Origin: Fragilariopsis cylindrus CCMP1102 | Taxonomy: Eukaryota > Bacillariophyta > Bacillariophyceae > Bacillariales > Bacillariaceae | Direction: 5' to 3' | DNA length: 64,000 nt | NCBI GenBank assembly: GCA_900095095.1 | Contig: FMBT01000291.1 | Location: 930,001 to 994,000 of the forward strand | Shown here: piece after piece, positions 23,458-35,459 of the stretch | Layout of the letters: the number at the start of each line of letters is the position of its first letter | Numbering within the stretch: the first letter of the stretch is position 1 | The notes under the pieces: generated by a model | What the model saw: only the letters and a program-made list of their open reading frames with translations | What the model was told of the DNA's origin: nothing | The model's database searches: none | Program-made: the position numbers and the translations under genes

Positions 23458-26400
23458 TCATTGATTATAGCAAAGAAACTCTTTCGGTGTTCCCAAGTAT
23501 CGACATACACATGTATCCTCGACGCAACATGATGTACAACATGCACAATCGTCATCGAAATCGATGCAGTCGGCCTCGAATTCTGGATATGTCGTGTTGA
23601 AAGTTTCGCAAACTGAGTTCGGAATACTACCTGATAAATCATTCGAATACAAAGACAGTGAAGTTAATTTCTTCAGTCTAGAAAACTCTGACGGTACGGT
23701 TCCAGATAAGAAATTATGGTCAAGCTTCAATCCCCCTGTTTTTTTTTAAATCAATAGATTCGTTTTCGAATTCGAATCGAATTCAGCAATAGCATTAGCG
23801 AGCAGAAGAGAAGACAATATATTAGAATATAAGAAAGAAGAGAAATGAAGAAATCGAGTCTCAGTTACTAGTAGCAGTGAACTGTCTTCGTAGAAAATTG
23901 TGAATGATCTGATCTTGGAGATGTTTGTTTTTGCTAAACAATACCAACATTAATAGCAGGGTATCATACTTACTGAGTTCAACAAGCATCCCAAGCTCCG
24001 TTGGTAGTGACCCCGAAAGCTTGTTATTTGAAAGATCAAGTATATTTTGTAGTCCTAGAATACTTGCAAGTTCAGACGGGATATTACCACTTAGATCATT
24101 GTTTTGAAGTTCCAGAAATCCTGAAAGAGGAATAATAATAGAAGATAAATTGATGAAATTGAAACCAAACCCATCAACAACAACAAAAAACGCGTTTTGT
24201 GTGAGTAGACTAAATAAATCCAGATAAGCAAATGGTTGATTATACAACTACTGCACAGTATTTTACATCAAACGTACGTAATTTGCGAAGCAAGCCCAAT
24301 TGTGTAGGGATGAAGCCTGTAATCTCTGAATCCGTAAATGAAATTATATCTGCTGATGAAAGCAAACCAAGCTCAGTAGGTAGTTCAGTCAGCACATTCC
24401 CTCCTCCTCTTAATGCTTCGAGTCTTTTAAGATTTCCGATCTCAGTTGGAATCGACGAAACGAAGGCGTTGTCCTCGAAGAACATCTTACGACAATTTTT
24501 GAGATTTCCTAGCTCAGATGGTAGCGACCCTGATAAAGAATTTTTACTGACATCAAAAAACTTTAGTTCAGCAAGCAATCCAAGCTCAGTTGGAAGCGTC
24601 TTTGAAAGCTTATTATGTGAAAGATCCAACTGTTCTAAACTGCTCCAATTCGCAACCTCAGATAGAATAGTGCCACTTAAGTTATTACTTCGCACAAAGA
24701 ACACCTTAAGTCTTGTTAGGTAACCTAATTCACTTGGAATCGTCCCAATTAAATGAGTATCGGGACCCCCGCGTAAGGTCTAACATGATAATAATTAATA
24801 ATACATATGATAACGATAAAATGATGATTCGGTGAGTAGGATCTTAGAATAAATCAATTTACATATACAAGTACTAATGATTCGTGTAAATATACGACAC
24901 ACGCTGTTCATTACTTTTTATCACACTTACGATCCTTTCCAGCGACGATGACAACAGTCCAATCTCTGGAGGTAACGAACCATTAATATTGTTTGTATCA
25001 AGCTCAAGATTGACCAATTCTTGTTCCTTGTTACAAAGTCTACGAGAGCCCGTCTTGCCGTACCAATGACATTCTGTCCGGTCAGATAACCAAAAATCAT
25101 TTTTAAGCCATTGGTCACCATTAGTTGCGTAGTAAAAAGTAGCCAATGAATAACGTTGAAGTTTCTTCTTACGTGAGTATTCCATCAAATATTTGTCTTC
25201 AAGAAGCCAAGAATAGGCCATGTATTGCGGGGACGAAGTGTTATTTAGTGCCTCACCATCGTCGAATGAGTTCCTCACTAAGAGATCAAGCAACGAAAAG
25301 GAGGGTGGATTGGATGGGATTGAAGTTGGGTTGTTCAATGATGGAAAGTCACTAGGCATATCCGATGACGAAAAATCGATAGGTGCTGCTACCGTGGGAG
25401 AAGAAGCTGGTGTTGGAGCAGGAGGAGTCCAAATTGCATCAATCACTTCCACGATAGGTGCTGCTACCGTGGGAGAAGAAGCTGGTGTTGGAGCAGGAGG
25501 AGTCCAAACTGCATCAATCACTTCCACGGGAGAATCTGGATCTACACGCTGTAGATGATATTGTAATCTTCCAATTTCAATTGCAAGTTCCGTTGTATCT
25601 TTGAATTCTTGCCAAGAATCTTCCCCATCGACCAGGGAAATCTTGGAAACGATTTCTTGGCATAAACTATTCATGACATAATTTGGACATGCAGTATCAG
25701 ATACGCTAATGATTTCTGTTGGTAGAATAACAGTCGTATGTTTTCTTCTTCCACCTCTCATTCTCCTCCTTTTACTTATGTTTAAGAGTATATCAGAAGA
25801 AAGCGAGTCCATGCTCATGACTAATTCTGGAACGTATTCTGATTGAGGAACCAAGTCCACTAGACCATTTGCGACATAAATGATGTAAGGAATGGTAAAA
25901 GAGACAGTATCAATCGGTGTAGGTGCATCGCTTGTAGGTATTGTAGTCGTTGGGGTCGGCGAGGGTGTTACAGAGAAATCAGGCATCGTAGCTTGTGCAG
26001 GCATCAACGTTGGAACCGGCGAAGACGCCAAATTTTTGCTTCCAGACGTAATAAAAATAGTTCCTAGGACAAGACCCAAACCGATAACAAATGCCAAAAT
26101 TGCAACTATTAGGAATATCCTTTTACAATTCCGTGTTGGATGCACAGGTGTATTCTTTGAATATTTCTTTGCTGGCAAATCATCCGGGTTGTCGTTGCCA
26201 TCGTAGTTCTTTGGCATCTTGGACTGGTCAAATGCATAGTCCGTTTTCGAATGGTCTGGCAGGTCTGGCGGTTGTTCGTAATCAAATCCACCACCATCAG
26301 TATATTGTGGTGAGTCTTCGTCGAACATAACTTCATCATCTGAGTCGTCAGGTAGGATCGAAACAATAATGGATCGATCGTGCGATTTGATCTGCTTTAC

Positions 26401-29400
26401 GTCATTTGACTCAGGTGTATCCGTGGTTTCTGGTGTCGGCGTTGATTCTCGATCATATAGTTCTTCTGATTCAGGAACGCAATTACGTTCAGGCGACGTC
26501 TCCAAAAGTCGAGCTGATTCTAGACTGTTTCGTGATGACTGAAACTGCTCAGATGATTGACTAATGGGGGACAATCCCAAAATACTATCATTGCTACCTT
26601 CTATGACGACCTTTTCTGTTTTCGAATTATCTGTTTCAGCGCTTAACGGGGGTGATGGATCTTGATCTCGTGGTGGAGTATTGAAGACATCTTCTTCATC
26701 ACCTTGACCCTCTCCAGTAAGATCTTCAGCTAGAGACAGTACTCTACGTTCAGGCGTGATTGCAGGTAAACGTTTATCAATCTCATCTCTTGGTCGATTG
26801 TCGGGGGGTGTTAAAATCGAGTTAAGATTTTCTAAAACACGAGTAGAATGTTCGACCTGTCTCTCAGGTGTTCGATCTGAAATGCGTTCCGCAAAAGAAA
26901 CTAATGACTGAAAAACGCTTTCGTTTTTAGAAGCCAAAGGTGATCTTACGCTTTCCTCAGAACAATTACCCGGGGCAATTGACGACAATGTTGTATCTCC
27001 AGCAGAAATATTAATAGTATTTGAAGGAGATATTTCGGTAGAGGTATTTTCTATCGGACTGATAGGCAGAGAGCTTTCCGACGATCCACCACTACCAAAT
27101 CCGAAGGGGTCGAATCGAGGAGGTGATAATTCTGCTACATTTGATTGATCGAGAATCTCTGCGTCTCCCCCAGTCTTCTCGACAATTTTCAATCGCCCCG
27201 GAGGAGACTTTTGTGTTGCAGCCTTCGAGCCTTCTTCTACTTCTACTTCACCAGCAACAGACGAAATTGTGGACAAATATATGCTACCCACCGAATCATC
27301 TGTTTGAACAATATTATTTCCCTGTTTTCGGTCACCCGTGGTAACTAATTCTTTCTTCTTTTCGCCCTTTGGGGGTGTTTCGAGTAGAGTGGTAATATCT
27401 ATATTTTTTTTATTACTAGGAACTTTTCCCTCCTTCTTTTCGACAATTTTCAACCGTCCTGTGCTCTTTTTTCTTTCTGGCATCGTATGATCTGCTGGTT
27501 TGACGTCGACTTTTTTCAGAATTTTTCGAGCCTCTTGGAGACTGTTTGCAGACATGCCCAAGTATCCATCACTACTACTAGTAGTACCACTACCTGTCAA
27601 CTTTTTTCGTACTGCGGGCTTTGAGTCTTCTTTTACTTCACTTGCAATGGATGGAACCACCCCAGACGAATCTAGTTGATCATTCGTGCTAACCACAGAA
27701 TCCACTGCTTGAACCTTATTTTCCTGTTTTCGACCACCCTTCTTGCCCTTCGGAGGCGTTTTGAGTTGAGTATAATTCCTTTTTGAAGACGCTGCGGTCC
27801 CTTTCTTTCCGACAATTTTAAACCTTCCACTTGCAATAGATGATGATGATATTGCAGGAGGCGAATTTTTATTCTTTTGATTACTTTTCGTATCTAATGT
27901 TTCGGGTAATTCCCTTGGTGGAGTTAGGAGTGGATCGGAATTCTTCTTCCCTGATGTTTCAGTCTCCTTCCCTTTTATCTCAACAATTTTTAACCGCCCC
28001 GGCAATGGTGTACTACTACTGGTATTCTCTACTGGAGGATACAAGTTTTCTTCTACTTCTCCACCTGCTACAAATAAAATTGTTGGGGTCGAATTTTTAC
28101 CTTTTTGGTTACTTCCGGTAGCAAATTTATCGTCTGATTTCCCCTTCGGAGGCGTGTTGAGTGAATCGTATTTTATTTTCCTCGACGCTTTGAAAATACT
28201 TGAGGGAATCAATGGGGACGTATTACTTTGGTTTTGACGTTCTTTCTCGACAGACTCTTTTTCGACCTTTGCTTCGTCCCTTGGAGGTGTCTCAAGAGTA
28301 TTATAAAATTCCTCACCTGAAATGATTGTCGTATCTCCATCACCTGAAATGATTGTCGTTTCTTTGATCCTATTACTACTTCTATCACTACCGGGAGTTG
28401 ATTTAAGTGGTGACGAATAATCCTGATCCGATTCCGATTCCGATTGTCCTACTTGTATTGGGGAAAAGTTGGGTGGAGGGTTTTCTTCTGCTGTTAGGAG
28501 CGGCACCCAATCGTCTTCTTCGTTATCGATATTAGTTTTTCCTTTGTTCTTTGTTCTCGAATTACTTTTCCAAAAGCCAGGAGATGATCTATTTGGAGTT
28601 CCGCCATCACTACCCCCATAACCACCACCATCGTCGAGTATTGAAAAGTCTACCCGTGACAATTCATCTGCTAACGCACGTTGACTAGATTCTAGGTCTT
28701 CCATTTCAGCATCTAAATCGTCATCTTCTCCTTCGTTCTGGGTGACAGTCATTCCTAATTCTCCTAAATGCTGTGACGGTGTTGCCAATAGCTCATCGAG
28801 TCGTGATACCTGCTCCGTGAAGGGTTCCTTTACACTACCACTAGCACTACTAGCATCCGAAGCCGATGAATCAGAAGCTCCTCCTCCCGAAAATCCAAAC
28901 GGTATTGGAGAAGCTCGTGATGAAAATGAAGGAGTTTGAGGACTGAATATGTCTTGAATGCGACTTAATGGATTAAAACCTCTTCGACCTGAAGATGCTG
29001 GTAACCGTTGTTTTCGACTCGATCGAGGTGTTGCAGGAGAAAGTCCTGATAGTCCCGACAAAGCCGCCGGTGGCTGTCGACGTCCACGTGATCTACCCCC
29101 CGATGATTGCTGCCTTGCTGAAGACGATAATCTACCCATTTTGCTGCCTGGAGTTGTTGAACCGGGTGTTTTAAATTGTGTTCTAGTTTTTGGTTGTGGT
29201 GGTGTCGTGACTGATGCGGATGCTGCAGTTGAGCTCTGAGTACCCCGTGGCGGCTGAGGAGATAATGTCGTTGATGGTTGACGCTGTTGTGGTGATTTGT
29301 GTTTTGCTTTGCGACTGGAGGAGGGTGTAGAAAATAGCCTCCTCTTTTTAGGTTTGGTTGGTGTTGCATCCAATGATGTATCTGTCTGCTGTCGCGATGG

Positions 29401-29637
29401 TATATTACTAGTAGTAGTAGTTAGTTCTTCTTCTTCTTCTTCTTCTTTGGCGATTGATGACGGCATAGGCAAATCAGCTGACGGAGGTGTGGAATCGGTT
29501 GTCGAAGCTGGTTCAAGCGGCGGTGCGTCCGTCATTTCCATACCTTCGGGCGATCCACCAAATCCATGACGACGTGCGTCCGATGGCTTACGGCGCATCG
29601 GCGATGGTTGCCGTCGTTGTGATCCTCCGCCTTTCAT
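23458..29637 (-). CDS. single-pass LRR protein 2 with TPP-repeat cytoplasmic region
   Basis: Four exons join in frame: 29637-24931, 24779-24278, 24120-23974 and 23735-23458, for 1877 residues. The first 1170 residues are basic/Ser-rich. They carry repeated modules with GRLKIVEKK-like cores, each followed by a TPPK or TPPR motif, and an SDGYLGMSANSLQEARKILK block. A TM helix (RIFLIVAILAFVIGLGLVLG, about 1172-1195) is followed by a Pro/Thr stalk and a domain beginning VSFTIPYIIYVANG. A 25-residue tandem duplication comes next, then the cap (YSLATFYYATNGDQWL, then ECHWY), about eight LRRs spanning the introns, and the Cys cluster CACCTSCCVEDTCVC. The introns fall within the LRRs. No kinase domain. 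Proline-directed phosphorylation of the N-terminal half is inferred from the TPP motifs. Confidence 0.88.
25378..25528 (-). repeat. 75-bp tandem duplication in LRR protein 2
   Basis: Two adjacent 75-base units differ at few positions and encode the 25-residue stalk unit VEVIDAxWTPPAPTPASSPT plus VAAPI twice. The length is a multiple of three, so the frame is kept. High similarity implies a recent duplication. Confidence 0.95.
27481..27590 (-). repeat. inverted partner of the block at 23161-23265
   Basis: Coding segment of LRR protein 2 (around residues 680-720), nearly identical to the C-terminal coding segment of the small plus-strand gene about 4.3 kb away. Confidence 0.85.
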
Positions 29638-30949
29638 CGTTCTAAATTCACTTCGCTTCGAGTGCCCTCCCTGATTGTTGGGTCTACCGTAGGGGATTTA
29701 TATTGATTCGACGCTAACCTGCCTCGTTTTTCTATCTCCCGATGATGATTGATCATTCTTGGTTGAACATTGAACATGGAAAGAGACAACTACTTCAGCT
29801 AAGTAAAAGCATACCTGGATAGTACTGTACCTCTCGGTTGAGAAGGGTGCGATAAAATTTCAAGCCATGATTTCGTCGAGTGATAAAAAGTAATCATTGA
29901 AAAAATGAGCAAAATGCTTATGCCCTCGCTGTTATTGTCAACAAAATATTCTTCCGGCGCGCGCCGACGTTTCCTCTCGCGCCAAAAATAGGTATCTTAT
30001 AGAAGTTTAAATTTTTTTAATTTTCGCTCCTAAACACTTACGACGGCTACTTGACTTGTACATATTAGTATATTTTGTGTATAACCAGTACTGACTTTTG
30101 TGTTTGATACGCATTCTATATAAATTGCAAAATCAAAACATACTTTTCTGTCAATATAATAAAGGAAAATAGTTTATCAATAATAATAATAATGCCTACT
30201 AACCAATTAGCTACTAATCTTACTATGTGTTGACCATCATTATAGTGCTTGTGTTCCAGTCCCAAACCCTTCATTATGTATAACCTGAACTGGTTATCTT
30301 ACACAGGCAATGTGTGCACTTGTGGTAGAAAAAAGTAGGAAGATTATTAAACAACTATGTACAAACGGAGCAGTTTATGTGTGGCTTGCTGGCTAGCTGG
30401 CTAAGCATAGCAGCAGCAATTAGTTACACAAGAAAGATGCGGTGCTTTTGTCAAGTGTTGGTGCATCTGTGTTCTGTTCATATTATCTTTACTAAGCTTA
30501 CTGCCACTAAGTATACTTGATTTGTAGTGTGTATAGTACTTGGAGTATGATTTATTCGATTCTTCATTCATTCATCATTCTACACAAAAACTAAATTAGG
30601 TATCAATAATTCGCCATAATTCGGCATAATTGTTTTCTTTCGACAAAAAACAATCACAAGAATCGAGTTCAGTTATTCTTGTACGACTTGTATGATGTAC
30701 TAGTACTACTGAAGTAGTATGATGTCATGATGTCGTATATGTGAATTCAGAATGCAACAACGTACCCTTAGTTTGTGACTTGTGACACAAAACAAGAGCT
30801 TAACTCGACTACTATCACGATATGCCTCTGCGTATGCTGGAGCGGTGACAAAGACCAGATATAACAAGCAGAAGAGGAAACCGAGAAGACAACAAGATTA
30901 TTACCTACAGGAAACCGGATATTATCTGATTGATTCTCTTCGTTTTTCT
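29638..30949. other. divergent promoter region between LRR genes 2 and 3
   Basis: The two LRR genes start on either side in opposite directions, so both promoters should be here. AT-rich; no gene. The frame of LRR 3 is open from about 30782 but its first ATG is at 30950. Confidence 0.6.
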
Positions 30950-33900
30950 ATGATGGCATCTCTTTCGGGCTCATCACAGCGTAATGTTCCATTTAAGAGA
31001 CGACCGAAAAGGATGCGAGTAAAGAAGTACATCATAGATTCGAGTAGCAACATCAGTAGTATTGATATGTCGGGAAGAGTCGAACAAGATCAGCAAAATG
31101 CTGGAGTCGAACAAGTTCAGCAAAATGCTGACACAACTACTACACGTATCATGGCACATGATTCTTCGTTTTCTCGCTTTAATAGCGACAAAGACGAAGG
31201 GAAGATAGGAGAAATAGAAACATCATCAGGAGTATCAGCAATGGTAGCTATAAGAAATATCGAAAAGAGACGAGTGACTTCTGCTCACAATGTTGACAAG
31301 GGAGAACAACCAGCATCGTCTGGAGCTCAAATCCAATCCACACGGGAAATAAACGAAGTAAGGAAAGGCTTGGGGAAAGGGGAATCAAAAAGTGTAGATG
31401 ACGTCAAAAATTTCCAGTCTAATCTACCAAAAAAAACGATAAGTAATACCGACAATGATAATAGTAAAGCACTAGAAGAAAAAATGAAACCCAAAACAGT
31501 GCCTTCATTGAGATCATTTTCATCTGCAGCAAAAGTTATGCCATCTGACGGTGGTGGTGACAAAAGGAACACGAATAACAAATCCGACAATGAGCATCAA
31601 ACCAAAGAAATTGCAAGCCGGCTTAAGGCGAACCGGGCTATGCTGAGTCTTACTTTATTCGGTAAAGCGATAGAAAAGAAAGATGTAGATGTAGATGTAA
31701 ACTTGATGAATACATCCCCATTCCCATCCCCATCCCCACCACCATCCCCACCACCATCGTTATCGTCATCGTCTACTTCGTTCTCGTCAAATCATCGATA
31801 CATAAGTGAGGTCGAGGAGGAGGAGGAGAAAGAAAATGACGAAGCAGTTGTAGCAGCGGCATCTATTCTAGCTAAATATTCCTCCCCTGATAGCGCGACC
31901 ATTAATATGGTGGAGCAGGAAAAGCGACGCCATGATAACTTTAATTATCAATATCAGCACCAGAATGATGACACTTTCAAAGCGAAGGATGATGAGGAGC
32001 TCAAAGCTATTGATCGGAACAATACGACTGGTAACTTCAGCGATGATGATGACGTCTACGACGTCTACGACGACGACGACGACGACGACGATGATAATGG
32101 TGGCTTTCCTTCGACGTCAGCTACGTTATCCTTAGCCGATCCAAGTGGAAAAATTAAGGCGTCCCTGGAATGTACACAGAGCAAAAAAGAAAATGACGTA
32201 GATGAGAAGGAACGAATAAAAGCCGCCCGGGGATTGGTGGTTGCTGCAATTTTTGAACGTAATAGTCAGCATGCCCGAGTGAATAGGAAATTATCATCAG
32301 CTTCATCTGACTCCGAGTCTGAATTTGAAATTGAAATTGAATCTGAATCTGTGTCTGCGTCTGTACCAGTAGATAGAACGAGTATTTACGACAAAAACTC
32401 AAGATCAAACTGGTGGAAACGTTTGGGGGGTATCTTCAATCGACGGAAAAATAAAGGGAACAACGACGATCTAGAAATAGAACAACCCGCTCCAATTGTG
32501 GAAAAGAGGGAAAGCAAAGAAGAAGAAGAGAACGAGAAAGATAAAATTTATCAGATTCTTGGCTCTTCAGCTTTTAAGAACGATCTTTTGAGTGTCAAAC
32601 TCAAGCCAGTAGAAGATAAAAAAGAGCCAGCGAACGTAAAGGACGAGGCCACTGGACAGTCCGAAATTTCTGGATCTCTTGCATTTGCGGCAGCAGCTGA
32701 GGCAGTGAAAATGAAAAGCAAATCAGTGCCATTGACGGAAGCAGATTATGACAGACTTTATGAACCACGGAAAGAAGTGGAAGTGGCGGATGGATCCTTA
32801 GCAGCCCAAGCTGCCTCAATGGCACTTGCAATGAAAAAAAGTGGTGCTCACTTGAAAACTGCAGAATACTACGACAAGCTTTATGAACCAAAGAAAGAAG
32901 TGAAAGTGGCGGATGGATCCTTTGCAGCCCAAGCTGCCTCAATGGCACTTGCAATGAGAAAAAGTCCGGAATATTACGACAATATATATAAAAAGCCACG
33001 GCAACAGAATGATGAACCACAATTGATGGTTAACTTGAAAACTGCGGAATACCACGATACTATGTACAAAAAGCCACGGCAACATAATGATGAACCACAA
33101 TTGATGGTCCAGTTGAAGCCTGTCAGAGAGAAACTACCGTCGTCGTTGCATATAGATGCACATGAACACTCGGAGGGTAACGCGGTTGGTGATTTGGAGG
33201 AAAATCTAGAAGGACCCAACTCAGCATCCTCTGATTCTGTATCCACAACCGTTGAATCTTCCATCGATAAAGGTCATTTCAATTGTACAAAACAAGTTTG
33301 GTATCGCACTGCCGGGTGCTTTGTTATAATACTGGTCTTGGTTGCAATTGTCATTCTTGTGTATTTCCTGGTGTTTGCGAACCCTGAAGCAGACATCGAT
33401 ATTACCCTACCGTCTTCTTCTCCGATAATGAAACCAGCTACATTTATAACCCCAATTCAGTCTCAGACACCTTCTTTACGTCCAACAGGAGCTCCATTGG
33501 TTCAACCAGGAATTCCACCTATAATTATTGCCCCTACATCCCAGCCAATATTTGATACCGCCTCACCAACCCCGCCAGTAACCATTGATTCGCCCACGTC
33601 CCTTCCTACAGCAAACCCGACCGCAAGCTCTGGTGTGGCACCCTCACAAGTCCCACAATCGAAGCCCTCGGCTATTCAAAATCTACTCATTTCTCGATGG
33701 TCATCTCTAGAAGAATCAATTGCTACGCCCTCCTCACCACAGGGCGAGGCCTTCAAATGGCTAACGAATTCTACTTCCAACCTTGATGCGTATTCTGAGC
33801 AGCAGCTACTACAAAGATTCGCCATGGCGACGTTTTTTTATAGCACCAATGGCAAAGATTGGTTGAACAACGACGGTTGGTTATCTGAAGAAAATGAATG

Positions 33901-34975
33901 TTTGTGGTACCAAACAAAAAGCTTTCGAAAACCTTGCGATGCTTCTGGGAGCCTATTAATGAACCTAGAACTAGATGAAAATGGTCTCTCAGGGAGCCTC
34001 CCATCAGAACTCGCTTTGCTTTCCAACAGTTTGACTCGCCTAGAACTTGCGACAGGTAAGAAAACCGATGACAGCAATGATACTTTTATTCGTGGTAATC
34101 TGCCATCTGAGTTAGGTCTCTTGACAAAGTTAGAATACATGAGTCTAAGTAATCATCAAATTTCAGGTACTATACCGTCTGAAATTTGTGAGCTTTCACT
34201 ATTAACGGTCTTAGACTTGGAACGCAACAAGCTCGAGGGCTCTATAATGACAAACATTGGGCAACTTCAACAATTGAACAACCTATATCTCGGATTGAAT
34301 CTCTTATCAGGAGAAATTCGCTCCGAATTTGGTCGCTTGCAGTTCTTGGTCAATCTTGACCTCTACGGAAATCAGTTTTCATCGACTATTCCTAGTGAGC
34401 TTGGTAAACTAAGTTATCTTCAAACAATTTCCTTAGGATACAATAGAATCACTGGCACAATTCCTAGCTCCCTTGGAAATTTGTCAAACCTACAAGGAAG
34501 CGTGGATCTTAGTGGCAATCGCTTGACTGGTACAATTCCTAGTGACTTGGGTCAATTGAGTATGATACTAACAGTCCTAAATCTTTCTTCGAACCAACTA
34601 TACGGTCCTATTCCTACACAGCTAGGTGGATTTAGTCACTTGGGTAGTTTGCAGTTGCAAGATAACTTGTTGACTGGTTCAGTGCCGTCCTCTTTCTCCA
34701 GGCTCTCACAGCTACAAATTCTACGATTGGAATACAATAATTTGAACGGAAGCGTTCCGTCTTCAGTATGCGATGCACTTGTCATAGACAAGATTGACGA
34801 CAAAATTGCTCCGACGTATTTCGTCACCGACTGTTTCACCAAAGTTGACTGCGAATGTTGTCAATATTGCTGTGAGGAAGAAATTGGTTGCGAGTGCCAG
34901 TTCAGCGATACAGATCAAGATTTTCTTTGTCAACCAGGAAAAGTTTTCAGGCAAGGACGAATGTTCGGACCTTGA
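30950..34975 (+). CDS. single-pass LRR protein 3 with tandem cytoplasmic repeats
   Basis: An intron-less protein of 1341 residues with the same plan as its two neighbours. The N-terminal half is charged, with Pro/Ser runs and Asp-rich tracts. It contains tandem units of about 45 residues that repeat an EYYDKLYEPKKEV-like element and an ADGSxAAQAASMALAM element (around residues 560-720). A TM helix (AGCFVIILVLVAIVILVYFL, about 787-808) is followed by a Pro/Thr stalk, the cap (RFAMATFFYSTNGKDWLNND, then ECLWY), about ten LRRs (GxIPSELGxLxxLxxLxLxxN type) and the Cys cluster CECCQYCCEEEIGCEC. The ATG at 30950 is the first in frame. Unlike LRR 2 it has no introns in the LRRs. Function unknown; extracellular binding is inferred. 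Confidence 0.88.
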   Translation: MMASLSGSSQRNVPFKRRPKRMRVKKYIIDSSSNISSIDMSGRVEQDQQNAGVEQVQQNADTTTTRIMAHDSSFSRFNSDKDEGKIGEIETSSGVSAMVAIRNIEKRRVTSAHNVDKGEQPASSGAQIQSTREINEVRKGLGKGESKSVDDVKNFQSNLPKKTISNTDNDNSKALEEKMKPKTVPSLRSFSSAAKVMPSDGGGDKRNTNNKSDNEHQTKEIASRLKANRAMLSLTLFGKAIEKKDVDVDVNLMNTSPFPSPSPPPSPPPSLSSSSTSFSSNHRYISEVEEEEEKENDEAVVAAASILAKYSSPDSATINMVEQEKRRHDNFNYQYQHQNDDTFKAKDDEELKAIDRNNTTGNFSDDDDVYDVYDDDDDDDDDNGGFPSTSATLSLADPSGKIKASLECTQSKKENDVDEKERIKAARGLVVAAIFERNSQHARVNRKLSSASSDSESEFEIEIESESVSASVPVDRTSIYDKNSRSNWWKRLGGIFNRRKNKGNNDDLEIEQPAPIVEKRESKEEEENEKDKIYQILGSSAFKNDLLSVKLKPVEDKKEPANVKDEATGQSEISGSLAFAAAAEAVKMKSKSVPLTEADYDRLYEPRKEVEVADGSLAAQAASMALAMKKSGAHLKTAEYYDKLYEPKKEVKVADGSFAAQAASMALAMRKSPEYYDNIYKKPRQQNDEPQLMVNLKTAEYHDTMYKKPRQHNDEPQLMVQLKPVREKLPSSLHIDAHEHSEGNAVGDLEENLEGPNSASSDSVSTTVESSIDKGHFNCTKQVWYRTAGCFVIILVLVAIVILVYFLVFANPEADIDITLPSSSPIMKPATFITPIQSQTPSLRPTGAPLVQPGIPPIIIAPTSQPIFDTASPTPPVTIDSPTSLPTANPTASSGVAPSQVPQSKPSAIQNLLISRWSSLEESIATPSSPQGEAFKWLTNSTSNLDAYSEQQLLQRFAMATFFYSTNGKDWLNNDGWLSEENECLWYQTKSFRKPCDASGSLLMNLELDENGLSGSLPSELALLSNSLTRLELATGKKTDDSNDTFIRGNLPSELGLLTKLEYMSLSNHQISGTIPSEICELSLLTVLDLERNKLEGSIMTNIGQLQQLNNLYLGLNLLSGEIRSEFGRLQFLVNLDLYGNQFSSTIPSELGKLSYLQTISLGYNRITGTIPSSLGNLSNLQGSVDLSGNRLTGTIPSDLGQLSMILTVLNLSSNQLYGPIPTQLGGFSHLGSLQLQDNLLTGSVPSSFSRLSQLQILRLEYNNLNGSVPSSVCDALVIDKIDDKIAPTYFVTDCFTKVDCECCQYCCEEEIGCECQFSDTDQDFLCQPGKVFRQGRMFGP

Positions 34976-35459
34976 ATAGATAATTGATGCTCTTCCAGAT
35001 ACTTTGGGCGGTTTTTGTATGCTTACTGAATACCCACGCCGTATTGGTGTCAGTAATAATCAACGCTTCAGCTTCCAGCACTACTTCTGAGTTTTTAGAT
35101 TATAGAGAGAAAGCTCCTTAAAAAATCAGTCACGGAATCGTTTTACTATTACGAAACGAATAGATAGGCGCACCAAATTTATGATCCGATGGTATTTAGT
35201 ATGACCATATACCTATCATTAACTAGGAATAGTAATCTTTGAGACTGTTCGCATTTGTTTCTAAATTATAGTGAAGTGTAACGTTAGTTGGTTTTTGGTT
35301 TTCTTTCTTCCTTTCTTTCTTTCTTTGTGTATGTGTGTGTGTGAGAGAGAGAGTGCTTTCTCTCTCTCTCTTTTCTATGAGATTCGCATTTTATACTTTG
35401 ATAGGCACTCCTTTCCTTTATTCCTATATGGACCTTCAATTATTCTTGGAACGACCAAT
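34976..35459. other. convergent intergenic region with simple repeats
   Basis: Between the ends of LRR gene 3 and xylose isomerase. TTTC, GT and GA/TC short repeats lie at about 35300-35372. No gene. Confidence 0.6.
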
